Source of the DNA: Hypericibacter sp049323455 | GTDB lineage: Bacteria > Pseudomonadota > Alphaproteobacteria > Dongiales > Dongiaceae | Reading direction: 5' to 3' | Length of the DNA: 64,000 nucleotides | NCBI GenBank assembly: GCA_049323455.1 | Contig: JBMONF010000046.1 | Span: 180,286 to 244,285 of the forward strand | Shown here: positions 1-7,532 of the stretch, piece after piece | Layout of the letters: each line of letters starts with the position of its first letter | How positions within the stretch are numbered: position 1 is the stretch's first letter | Notes under the pieces: generated by a model | The model's input: only the letters and a program-made list of their open reading frames with translations | Told to the model about the DNA's origin: nothing | Database searches by the model: none | Program-made: the position numbers and the translations under genes

Positions 1-526
1 CGGGCTTGGCCTCGACCACCACTTCGAGCGCGCCTTCCTTCCTGAGGAAGTCCGGGGTCAGCACCTCGACCGTGGTCGCGGGCGACAGGGCACGGATGGT
101 GCGAATGGTCTCGGCGAAATGGGCGGCGCCGCCGTCTTCGAGATCGTCGCGATCGACCGAGGTGACGACGATGTGCTGGAGCCCCAGCGCGGCCACCGCC
201 TCGGCCACATGCCGGGGCTCGTGCGGATCGAGCTTGTCGGGCTTGCCGGTGGCGACGTTGCAGAAGGCGCAGGCGCGGGTGCAGACCGAGCCCAGGATCA
301 TCACGGTCGCGTGCTTGTGCTTCCAGCATTCGCCGATATTGGGGCAGGCCGCCTCCTCGCAGACGGTGGCGAGGCTCAGGCGGCGCATCAGCTCGCGCGT
401 CTCCTGGTACTCGCGCGACAGCGGCGCCTTGACGCGGATCCAGTCGGGCTTGCGCGCGACCGGGTTGTCGGGCTTGTGTGCCTTCTCGGGGTGGCGGAGC
501 TTGGCGGCGGTGTCGGTGACGCTCAT
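1..526 (-). CDS. lipA: Lipoyl synthase, 3' end beyond the window
   Basis: Radical-SAM enzyme that inserts two sulfur atoms into protein-bound octanoyl groups to make lipoyl cofactors, which the neighbouring pyruvate dehydrogenase needs. About 175 N-terminal codons are present; the rest lies left of the window. Both iron-sulfur motifs are visible: the auxiliary-cluster cysteines in CEEAACPNIGEC and the radical-SAM CxxxCxxC in CTRACAFC, followed by VTSVDRDDLEDGG. The start is the ATG whose complement is at 524-526, giving MSVTDTAAK. It lies downstream of lpd on the same strand, separated by 141 bp holding a palindromic repeat. The identification is firm; only the C-terminus is unseen. Confidence 0.95.
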   Translation of the reverse strand, partial: MSVTDTAAKLRHPEKAHKPDNPVARKPDWIRVKAPLSREYQETRELMRRLSLATVCEEAACPNIGECWKHKHATVMILGSVCTRACAFCNVATGKPDKLDPHEPRHVAEAVAALGLQHIVVTSVDRDDLEDGGAAHFAETIRTIRALSPATTVEVLTPDFLRKEGALEVVVEAKP

Positions 527-557
527 CAGTCCGTGCCCGCCGCGTACCCTCGCCCTT

Positions 558-628
558 CATCCTTCGACAAGCGTAGGATGAGGTTCGAGGTCCGATTCAG
601 GCCCTCATGGTGAGCCTGTCGAACCATG
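558..628. repeat. REP-like double palindrome, copy 1
   Basis: Two adjacent imperfect hairpins fill the lipA-lpd gap. The first has arms CATCCT/AGGATG (558-580); the second has arms CATGGT/ACCATG (606-628). The loop of the second is GAGCCTGTCGA, and the loop of the first carries a degenerate complement of it. The same element recurs near 2978, 18067 and 19033. It looks like a dispersed intergenic palindrome family; it could act in the mRNA as a hairpin between lpd and lipA. Confidence 0.75.
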
Positions 629-667
629 AAGGGCCGGCAGGCTTCGTTGCTACCCACGACTATGCCC

Positions 668-2080
668 TTAGATGTGTATTGCGCGCCCATAGGCGTCAAG
701 CACGCTTTCATGCATCATCTCGGAGAGCGTGGGGTGCGGGAAGACCGTGGCGATCAGCTCGGCCTCGGTGGTCTCGAGCGTCTTGGCCACGACATAGCCC
801 TGGATCAGCTCGGTCACCTCGGCGCCGATCATGTGCGCGCCCAGGAGCTCGCCCGTCCTGGCGTCGAACACGGTCTTGACGAGGCCCTCGGGCTCGCCCA
901 GCGCGATCGCCTTGCCGTTGCCGATGAAGGGGAAGCGGCCGACCTTGACCGCGCGCCCCGCCGCCTTGGCCGCGGCCTCGGTGAGGCCCACGCTCGCCAC
1001 CTGCGGCAGGCAGTAGGTGCAGCCCGGGATGTTGTCCTTGTCGATCGGATGCACGCCCTTCACGCCCGCGATCTTCTCGACGCAGATCACGCCCTCGTGG
1101 CTGGCCTTGTGGGCGAGCCAGGGCGGGCCCACCAGGTCGCCGATGGCGTAGACGCCGGGCTCGTCCGTGGCGCCGTAAGGGTCGGCCACCACATGCGCCT
1201 TCTCGATCTTCACCTTGGTGCCCTCGAGCCCGATATTCTCGGTGTTGCCGACGATGCCGACGGCCAGGATGACGCGATCGACCGTGAGCTCGCTGGTCTT
1301 GCCGCCGGCCGAGCCCCCTCCAACTTCAATCGTGGCGGTGACGTTGTCCGCACCCTTCTTCAGGCCCTTCACCGTGGCCGAGGTGAAGATCTTCATGCCC
1401 TGCTTCTCGAACGCCTTGCGCGCGAGGGCGGAGATCTCGGCATCCTCCACGGGCAGGATGCGGTCGAGGACCTCGACCACCGTCACCTCGGCGCCCAGAT
1501 TGCAGTAGAAGCTCGCGAACTCGATGCCGATGGCCCCGCTGCCCACCACCAGGAGCGATTTCGGCATCGAAGGCGGCACCATCGCCTCCTTGTAGGTCCA
1601 GACCAGCTTGCCGTCGGGCTCGAGGCCCGGCAGCGAACGCGCCCTCGCCCCCGTGGCAAGCACGACATGCGGGGCCGCGATCTCGGTCACTTGCTTGCCG
1701 TCCTTGGTCACGGCGAGCTTGCCTTTCCCTGCGAGCTTGCCGTGGCCGTCGAAGACCGTGACCTTGTGCTTCTTGAGCAGGAACTTGACGCCGTTCGAGA
1801 GCTGGTTTGCCACCTTGCGGCTGCGCTCGACCACCTTGGCGAGATCGAAGCTCACCTTCTCGGCGCTGAGGCCGAAGGCGGCGGCGTGCTGCATGTTGTG
1901 ATAGACCTCGGCCGAGCGCAGCAGCGCCTTGGTCGGGATGCAGCCCCAGTTGAGGCAGATGCCGCCCAGATGCTCGCGCTCGACCACGGCCGTCTTGAGG
2001 CCGAGCTGGGCCGCGCGGATCGCCGCCACATAGCCGCCGGGCCCGCCGCCCACGATGACGATGTCGAAATTCTCGGCCAT
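668..2080 (-). CDS. lpdA: Dihydrolipoyl dehydrogenase (E3)
   Basis: FAD flavoprotein that reoxidises dihydrolipoyl groups of the pyruvate dehydrogenase complex with NAD+. It has 470 residues, the normal family length. Visible features are the FAD-binding GGGPGG (11-16), the redox-active disulfide C42-LNWG-C47, the NAD-binding GSGAIGIEFAS near the middle, and the C-terminal catalytic dyad in HPTLSE (H449/E454). It sits downstream of pdhA-pdhB-pdhC and a GST gene and upstream of lipA, all on the minus strand, so it is most likely the E3 dedicated to pyruvate dehydrogenase. A second lpd for 2-oxoglutarate dehydrogenase may exist elsewhere. Confidence 0.96.
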   Translation of the reverse strand: MAENFDIVIVGGGPGGYVAAIRAAQLGLKTAVVEREHLGGICLNWGCIPTKALLRSAEVYHNMQHAAAFGLSAEKVSFDLAKVVERSRKVANQLSNGVKFLLKKHKVTVFDGHGKLAGKGKLAVTKDGKQVTEIAAPHVVLATGARARSLPGLEPDGKLVWTYKEAMVPPSMPKSLLVVGSGAIGIEFASFYCNLGAEVTVVEVLDRILPVEDAEISALARKAFEKQGMKIFTSATVKGLKKGADNVTATIEVGGGSAGGKTSELTVDRVILAVGIVGNTENIGLEGTKVKIEKAHVVADPYGATDEPGVYAIGDLVGPPWLAHKASHEGVICVEKIAGVKGVHPIDKDNIPGCTYCLPQVASVGLTEAAAKAAGRAVKVGRFPFIGNGKAIALGEPEGLVKTVFDARTGELLGAHMIGAEVTELIQGYVVAKTLETTEAELIATVFPHPTLSEMMHESVLDAYGRAIHI

Positions 2081-2168
2081 TCAGGCTCTCCCGGTCGTGG
2101 GGATCTGCTCCATTCGCGCCTAAGGTGCGACTTGAAATAAGCCTCGCTGTCGAAGCTGTTTGTTCGTC

Positions 2169-2241
2169 ACCCTCGCGAAAGCGAGGGTCCATGTTGGCGT
2201 CCGAACAGGGCATCGCAATGGATTCCCGCTTTCGCGGGAAT
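2169..2241. repeat. Pair of short hairpins with GAAA/TTTC loops
   Basis: Two perfect 8-bp stems lie 33 bp apart in the lpd-GST gap. The first is ACCCTCGC-GAAA-GCGAGGGT (2169-2188). The second is ATTCCCGC-TTTC-GCGGGAAT (2222-2241), the reverse orientation, which gives a GAAA loop on the other strand. The outer flanks GTC and GAC also pair. Stem sequences differ while the loop is kept, suggesting selection on RNA or DNA structure. It is a dispersed type distinct from the element at 558. Confidence 0.7.
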
Positions 2242-2298
2242 GACGATAAAGAGGGACACGGGATGTCGAGGACGCCGCGTTCATTTTTGAACCGGCTC

Positions 2299-2940
2299 TC
2301 AGATCGGCTCGCCGCCGAAATGATGCTGCCAGATCGGCGCCAGCTTGGGCCGCGCGGCGGTGCGGCGCGCCATCCCGGCGATGCGCGGGCAATGCTCGAT
2401 GATCCAGTCGCGCACGCTCCAGCGCGCGAGCACGCTCAAATAGAGGTCGAGCGCGGAATAGCGTTCGCCGAGCGCGAAGGGTGCGGGCTTCAGATGCGTC
2501 TCGATCATCTGCCAGAAGCGCTTCAGGTCCTCGATCGCCACCTGCTTGGCGCCGGGCGCCGCCGCCTTGTCGGCGACATAGCGCTCGGGATAGTCGACCC
2601 GGCCGATCGCCTCATAGAGATTGTTGGAAGCGAACATCAGCCAGCGATAGAGCCGACCGCGATCGCTCGATTCCAGGGGCGGCAGCAGGCCCGCCTCGGG
2701 ATGGCGCTCGCAGACGATGAGGAGGCAGGCGGCCGATTCCGTGACCACCGTGCCGTCGGGAAGCTCGAGCGCCGGGATGCGGCCCAGCGGGTTGATCTTG
2801 CGGTAGGCCTCGCCCCATTGCTCGCCGCCGACGAAATCCATCTCGACGACCTCGACCGGCGCGCCGATCTCCGCCAGCGCCGCCTCGATCGGCACCGAGC
2901 CGCAGCGCTTGCCGCCATAGAGCTTGTAGCGTCCGATCAT
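2299..2940 (-). CDS. Glutathione S-transferase family protein
   Basis: Predicted cytosolic 213-residue thioredoxin-fold GST. The N-terminal domain shows KLYGGKRCGS (C13/S15 in the position of the activating residue), the cis-proline segment GRIPALELPDG and the glutathione-contacting TESAACLL. A helical C-terminal domain follows from about residue 90 (RGRLYRWLMFASNNLYEAI). The substrate cannot be told from sequence. It lies between pdhC and lpd on the same strand, where most alphaproteobacteria have no gene, flanked on both sides by palindromic repeats. This suggests insertion into the pdh region. A role in pyruvate metabolism is not implied. Confidence 0.85.
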   Translation of the reverse strand: MIGRYKLYGGKRCGSVPIEAALAEIGAPVEVVEMDFVGGEQWGEAYRKINPLGRIPALELPDGTVVTESAACLLIVCERHPEAGLLPPLESSDRGRLYRWLMFASNNLYEAIGRVDYPERYVADKAAAPGAKQVAIEDLKRFWQMIETHLKPAPFALGERYSALDLYLSVLARWSVRDWIIEHCPRIAGMARRTAARPKLAPIWQHHFGGEPI

Positions 2941-2977
2941 GGCATCGCCTCCGCAGCAGGATCGTCTTCTCAGGCTT

Positions 2978-3057
2978 CATCCTGAGCCTGTCGAAGGATG
3001 AGGCCTGTGCGCTCGACTTGCGAGAAAGCTCTCATGGTTCGACAGGCTCACCATGAG
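2978..3057. repeat. REP-like double palindrome, copy 2
   Basis: Same family as the element at 558. One hairpin has arms CATCCT/AGGATG (2978-3000) around GAGCCTGTCGA; the other has arms CTCATGGT/ACCATGAG (3031-3057) around TCGACAGGCTC. The two loops are complementary to each other, so the halves could also pair as one long structure. It lies between pdhC and the GST gene. Confidence 0.8.
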
Positions 3058-3096
3058 GGCTTGGCGTCCGACACGTTTCTTAGCTTTCGGCGCCCC

Positions 3097-4422
3097 TCAC
3101 AGCATCATCGTCAGCGGGTCTTCGACCAGCTTCTTGAAGGCGTCGAGGAACTGCGCGCCGAGCGCGCCGTCCACCACGCGGTGATCGCAGGAGAGCGTGC
3201 AGCTCATCATGGTGGCGATCGAGAGCGCCCCACCCTTGACCACCGGGCGCTGCTCGCCCTTGCCCACGGCCAGGATCGAGCCCTGCGGCGGGTTGATGAC
3301 GGCTGCGAACTCCTTGATGCCGTACATGCCGAGGTTGGAGAGCGAGAAGGCGCCGCCCTGATAGTCTTCGGGCATGAGCTTGCCGGCCTTGGCCTTCTCG
3401 ATCATCGCCTTCATCTCGGCCGAGATGGCGGCGAGCCCCTTCTTGTCGGCCGCGCGCACGATCGGCGTGATGAGCCCGTCCTCGAGCGCCACCGCGACCG
3501 ACACGTCGCAGCTCCGGTTCTGCAGGATCTTGTCGCCGCCCCAGAGCGCGTTGGTGCGCGGCACCTTGGCGAGTGCCAGGCCGCAGGCCTTGATGATGAA
3601 GTCGTTGACCGAGAGCTTGTAGGCGTCCGACTTGGCGTTGAGCTGCTGCCTCAGCGCCAGCAGCGCGTCGAGCTCCACTTCGATCGTGAGATAGAAATGC
3701 GGGATCGTCTGCTTCGATTCCGCGAGCCGGCGCGCGATCACCTTGCGCATGGTGCTGAGCGGCAGCTCGACGAAGCCCTCGGTCGGGAGCGGGGTTGGCG
3801 GTGCCCCCGGTGGCACTATGCCGGGAACCGGCGCCCGGAGAGCGGGCGCGCCCGACACTTTCGCGGCCTCGATATCGGCTTTGACGATGCGGCCATGGGG
3901 ACCCGAGCCCGGAACGTGAGCGAGCTCGATGCCGGCCTCGGCCGCCAGGCGCCTGGCGAGCGGGCTGGCGAAGACGCGGGCCCCGGGCGCGGGCGCGCTC
4001 GGCATCGTTGTCGGCGCCGGCGGGCGCGGCGCTGCCGCTTGCGGTGCGGGGGCTGGCGTCGGTGCGACGGCAGGCTGCGCCGCTGGCGCGGGCTTGGGTG
4101 CGGCGGGCGACGGCGCGGGCGCGGCGGGCTTGGCAGCGGGAGCCGCCTTGGCGGCAGCCTCGATCGCGCTCGCATCCTCGCCCTCGCCCAGCAGATAGGC
4201 GATCGGCGCATTGACGGCGACATTCTCGGTGCCGGCCGGCACGACGATGCGGCCGAGCTTGCCTTCGTCCACGGCCTCGACCTCCATGGTGGCCTTGTCG
4301 GTCTCGATCTCGGCGATCACGTCGCCGGCCTTGACCTCCTCGCCCTCCTTCTTCAGCCACTTGGCGAGCTTGCCCTCGGTCATGGTGGGCGAGAGGGCGG
4401 GCATCAGGATCGGCGTCGGCAT
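3097..4422 (-). CDS. pdhC: Pyruvate dehydrogenase E2, dihydrolipoyl acetyltransferase
   Basis: Core subunit of the pyruvate dehydrogenase complex, transferring acetyl groups from lipoyl-lysine to CoA. In 441 residues it has one lipoyl domain (1-80, lipoyl lysine K43 in ETDKATMEV), an Ala/Pro linker (about 85-150), a peripheral-subunit-binding domain (ASPLARRLAAEAGI...GRIVKADI, about 150-190) and the acyltransferase domain ending in DHRVVDG (catalytic H414, D418). A single lipoyl domain is usual in this class. The start is 21 bp downstream of the pdhB stop, indicating cotranscription of pdhA-pdhB-pdhC. Confidence 0.97.
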   Translation of the reverse strand: MPTPILMPALSPTMTEGKLAKWLKKEGEEVKAGDVIAEIETDKATMEVEAVDEGKLGRIVVPAGTENVAVNAPIAYLLGEGEDASAIEAAAKAAPAAKPAAPAPSPAAPKPAPAAQPAVAPTPAPAPQAAAPRPPAPTTMPSAPAPGARVFASPLARRLAAEAGIELAHVPGSGPHGRIVKADIEAAKVSGAPALRAPVPGIVPPGAPPTPLPTEGFVELPLSTMRKVIARRLAESKQTIPHFYLTIEVELDALLALRQQLNAKSDAYKLSVNDFIIKACGLALAKVPRTNALWGGDKILQNRSCDVSVAVALEDGLITPIVRAADKKGLAAISAEMKAMIEKAKAGKLMPEDYQGGAFSLSNLGMYGIKEFAAVINPPQGSILAVGKGEQRPVVKGGALSIATMMSCTLSCDHRVVDGALGAQFLDAFKKLVEDPLTMML

Positions 4423-4443
4423 GGGCGTATCCCCTTCCTTCGC

Positions 4444-5832
4444 TCAGCCGCGGTAGCAGACCTGACGCGCCGCGGCGGCGATGCCGTCCGCATTGGGCAG
4501 GGCCAGTGCCTCGAGATTGGCGGCGTAAGGCAGCGGCACGTCGGCCCCGGCCACCCGCGCCACCGGCGCGTCGAGCCAGTCGAAGGCCTGCTCCATCATC
4601 AGCGCCGCCAGCTCCGCGCCGATGCCGGCAAAGGGCCAGCCCTCCTCGACGGTGACGAGGCGGTTGGTGCGCTTGACCGATTCGACGATGGTCTCGGTAT
4701 CGAGCGGCCGCAGGCTGCGCAGGTCGATCACCTCGGCCTCGATGCCCTCCTGGGCGAGAGTCTCGGCTGCTGCCAGCGCATAGCCCACGGGGCGCGAGAA
4801 AGTGGCGATGGTGACGTCGCGCCCGGGCCGGACGATCTTGGCCTTGCCGATCGGCACGATCCAATCGGCGCTGGTCGGCACCGGAAAGCTCTGGCCGTAG
4901 AGGATCTCGTTCTCGAGGAACACCACCGGGTTGGGATCGCGGATCGCCGACTTGAGCAGGCCCTTGGCGTCGGCCGCCGACCAGGGCGCCACCACCTTGA
5001 GGCCCGGGCAGTGCGCGTACCAGCTCGCATAGCACTGCGAATGCTGGGCGGCCACGCGCGCGGCGGCACCGTTGGGGCCGCGGAAGACGATCGGGCAGCC
5101 CATCTGGCCGCCCGACATGTAGTTGGTCTTGGCGGCCGAGTTGATGACATGGTCGATCGCCTGCATGGCGAAATTGAAGGTCATGAACTCGACGATCGGC
5201 TTGAGCCCCGCAAAGGCCGCGCCGACGCCGAGCCCGGTGAAGCCGTATTCGGTGATGGGCGTGTCGATCACCCGCTTGGGTCCGAACTCCTCGAGCAGGC
5301 CCTGGCTGACCTTGTAGGCGCCCTGGTATTCGGCCACCTCCTCGCCCATCAGGAACACGGCCGGATCGCGCCGCATCTCCTCGGCCATGGCGTCGCGCAA
5401 GGCCTCGCGCACGGTCATGACCTGCGTCTCGCCCAGCTCGGGCTCCGGCGCGGGCGCGACGCCGGCGGGCGCTGCGGGCGCCGGCGTCACGACGGCGAGC
5501 TTCGGCGCGGGCCGGGCCGCGGGTGCGGGCTCGGCGGCCGGTACGGCCTTGGGCGCAGGTCTTGCTGCCGCAGCCGCATCGATGCTCTCGCCCTCGCCTG
5601 CCAGGAGCGCAATCGGCGTGTTGACCGCGACATTTTCGGTGCCGGCCGGCACGATGATGCGGGCGAGCTTGCCCTCGTCCACCGCCTCCACCTCCATCGT
5701 GGCCTTGTCCGTCTCGATCTCGGCGATCACGTCGCCGGGCTTGACCGCGTCGCCTTCCTTCTTGAGCCACTTGGCGAGCTTGCCTTCGGTCATGGTGGGC
5801 GAGAGGGCCGGCATCAGGATCTCGGTCGCCAT
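4444..5832 (-). CDS. pdhB: Pyruvate dehydrogenase E1 beta with N-terminal lipoyl domain
   Basis: Beta subunit of the thiamine-diphosphate-dependent E1 heterotetramer that decarboxylates pyruvate. Its 462 residues exceed the roughly 330 of a plain E1 beta because of an N-terminal lipoyl domain (1-80, K43) and an Ala/Pro linker to about residue 130. The catalytic part starts at MTVREALRDAMAEEM and includes MGEEVAEYQGAYKVS, which carries the cofactor-contacting glutamate. This fusion is known from alphaproteobacteria. The lipoyl domain is nearly identical to that of pdhC at protein level and close at DNA level. It starts 16 bp after pdhA. Confidence 0.97.
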   Translation of the reverse strand: MATEILMPALSPTMTEGKLAKWLKKEGDAVKPGDVIAEIETDKATMEVEAVDEGKLARIIVPAGTENVAVNTPIALLAGEGESIDAAAAARPAPKAVPAAEPAPAARPAPKLAVVTPAPAAPAGVAPAPEPELGETQVMTVREALRDAMAEEMRRDPAVFLMGEEVAEYQGAYKVSQGLLEEFGPKRVIDTPITEYGFTGLGVGAAFAGLKPIVEFMTFNFAMQAIDHVINSAAKTNYMSGGQMGCPIVFRGPNGAAARVAAQHSQCYASWYAHCPGLKVVAPWSAADAKGLLKSAIRDPNPVVFLENEILYGQSFPVPTSADWIVPIGKAKIVRPGRDVTIATFSRPVGYALAAAETLAQEGIEAEVIDLRSLRPLDTETIVESVKRTNRLVTVEEGWPFAGIGAELAALMMEQAFDWLDAPVARVAGADVPLPYAANLEALALPNADGIAAAARQVCYRG

Positions 5833-5848
5833 CGCGGGGCCCCTTTTC

Positions 5849-6853
5849 TCAGGCCTCGACCAGCACGTCGGTCCAGAGCTCGGACGGATCGGGCTCGGGG
5901 CTCGCCTGGGCGAACTCGGCTGCCGCCGCGACGATGTCCTTCACTTCGCGGTCGATGGTCTTGAGCGCGTTCTCGTCGGCATAGCCGGCATCGAGCAGCT
6001 TCGTGCGCAGGCGGTCGATCGGGTCGTGCTCCTGACGCATGCGCGCGACCTCCTCCTTGCTGCGGTACTTGGCCGGATCGGACATGGAATGGCCGCGATA
6101 GCGGTAGGTCAGCGCCTCGAGGATGTAGGGGCCCTTGCCGCTGCGCGCATGCTGGATCGCCTTCTCGGCGGCGCTGCGTACGGCCAGCACGTCCATGCCG
6201 TCGATCTTCTGGCCCGGGATCCCGTAGGCCTGGCCGCGCGCATAGAGCTCCTTGCCGGCGGCCGCGCGCTCGACCGAGGTGCCCATGCCGTACTTGTTGT
6301 TCTCGATGACGTAGATCACGGGGAGCTTCCACAGCGCGGCCATGTTGAAGGACTCGTAGACCTGGCCCTGATTGATGGCGCCGTCGCCGAGGAAGGTCAG
6401 GCACACACCGCCGTCCTCGCGCTGGCGGTGGGCGAAGGCAAGGCCGGTGCCGATCGGCACCTGCGCGCCGACGATGCCGTGCCCGCCGAAGAAGTTCTTC
6501 TCGCGGCTGAACATGTGCATCGAGCCGCCCTTGCCTTTGGAGTAGCCGGTGCGCCGGCCGGTGAGTTCGGCCATCACCCCCTTGGGGTCCATGCCGCAGG
6601 CGAGCATGTGGCCGTGATCGCGATAGCTGGTGATGACGCTGTCGGTCGGCTTGCGGGCCGCCATGCAACCCACCACCACGGCCTCCTGGCCGATATAGAG
6701 GTGGCAGAAGCCGCCGATCAGGCCCATGCCGTAGAGCTGGCCCGCCTTCTCCTCGAAGCGTCGGATCAGCAGCATGTCGCGATAGTGAGCGAGCAGCGCT
6801 TCGGCTTCGCCGCTGTCGGCCTTGACGGGCTTGCGCGCCGTGGTCCCAGCCAT
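5849..6853 (-). CDS. pdhA: Pyruvate dehydrogenase E1 alpha
   Basis: Alpha subunit of pyruvate dehydrogenase E1; it binds thiamine diphosphate and Mg2+ together with PdhB. The 334-residue length fits the heterotetrameric type. The cofactor motif is visible as GDGAINQGQVYESFN, ending at ENNKYGMGTS. The phosphorylation-loop-like YRYRGHSMSDP region and the start of the catalytic domain, YRDMLLIRRFEEKAGQLYG, are also typical. It is the first gene of pdhA-pdhB-pdhC. The 153-bp AT-rich gap upstream probably holds the operon promoter. Confidence 0.97.
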   Translation of the reverse strand: MAGTTARKPVKADSGEAEALLAHYRDMLLIRRFEEKAGQLYGMGLIGGFCHLYIGQEAVVVGCMAARKPTDSVITSYRDHGHMLACGMDPKGVMAELTGRRTGYSKGKGGSMHMFSREKNFFGGHGIVGAQVPIGTGLAFAHRQREDGGVCLTFLGDGAINQGQVYESFNMAALWKLPVIYVIENNKYGMGTSVERAAAGKELYARGQAYGIPGQKIDGMDVLAVRSAAEKAIQHARSGKGPYILEALTYRYRGHSMSDPAKYRSKEEVARMRQEHDPIDRLRTKLLDAGYADENALKTIDREVKDIVAAAAEFAQASPEPDPSELWTDVLVEA

Positions 6854-6922
6854 GGTCTCCCCTCCTCGCCGGTCTTGTCGTGGCCGGCCTCGAGCGGGTG
6901 TCGGATCATGGCCCGCCCTTGA

Positions 6923-7020
6923 ATGGTTAATTAGACCCGGGGCAGGAGAATAGCAAGGATAGGTAAATTTCTGACAAACAAGAAAAAAGTGGAAGTTAAC
7001 TTGAAATCAGTTAACATTAT
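6923..7020 (-). promoter_or_regulatory. AT-rich region upstream of pdhA with a GTTAAC pair
   Basis: The ftsB-pdhA gap is strikingly AT-rich for this genome. Two copies of the palindrome GTTAAC (6995-7000 and 7010-7015) lie 15 bp apart centre to centre; the second is inside the last codons of ftsB. On the minus strand a -35-like TTGTCA downstream of the pair is followed at 19 bp by TATTCT. The long spacer makes the exact promoter uncertain. The GTTAAC pair is a plausible operator, but it does not match the E. coli PdhR consensus. Confidence 0.4.
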
Positions 7021-7387
7021 CCTGGGCGGGTCTAGCGAGGCTCGGACCGGCCGAGCCCGCCCCCGCATCGCGCCGCATGATCACGATCTCGTCGTCGCGG
7101 GCGAAGTTCAGCATGAGCCGGGTCTGCTCGTCGAGCAGGTCGGGATCGAGAGAGCCGGGGCTCAGGCGCTGCACCCGGTTGGCGAGCGTCGCCTGCTCGG
7201 CCTGCAGCGAGGCCAGCGTCGCGTCGGCTTGACGCAGCTGCTGCTTGAGCGCGAGCCAGGCCAGCAGCCCCCGCTCGCCCTGGATGGCGTGATAGCCGAA
7301 ATAGCCGAGCAGCGACGCGCCGATCAGCGGCAGCGCGATCTGCTTGAGGTGGCGGCGGATGTCGACTCGGAGCGCCATGAAGCGCAC
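7007..7387 (-). CDS. ftsB: FtsB/DivIC-type septum formation initiator
   Basis: Small bitopic cell-division protein of the divisome FtsB-FtsL-FtsQ subcomplex. Of 126 residues, a short basic cytoplasmic head is followed by one membrane segment (about 17-33, LPLIGASLLGYFGYHAI), then a coiled coil with leucine/alanine heptads (about 40-80) and the family-type PDLLDEQTRLMLNFARDDEIV. A start at the second ATG (7378) is equally possible and removes three residues. Its position between eno and pdhA matches the usual alphaproteobacterial order. It faces the antiporter gene on the plus strand. Confidence 0.88.
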   Translation of the reverse strand: MRFMALRVDIRRHLKQIALPLIGASLLGYFGYHAIQGERGLLAWLALKQQLRQADATLASLQAEQATLANRVQRLSPGSLDPDLLDEQTRLMLNFARDDEIVIMRRDAGAGSAGPSLARPAQDNVN

Positions 7388-7532
7388 CGAATCACAGCCG
7401 AGTCGTCGGCGTCAATGGAAAATCGACTCGAGAGTGCGACTCGCGCGGGGGGACTGCGGCCCAAGGAACCCGCACGCGCATCGAACGCCCTCGGGACCTC
7501 GCCTGCCGCGCCGCATCGGTTATGGTGAGCCG

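Noticed and set aside
2998..5964. Long plus-strand open frame of 988 codons across pdhC and pdhB.
   Set aside because: It is antisense to two certain genes, with composition (Arg/Gly/His-rich) typical of high-GC shadow frames.
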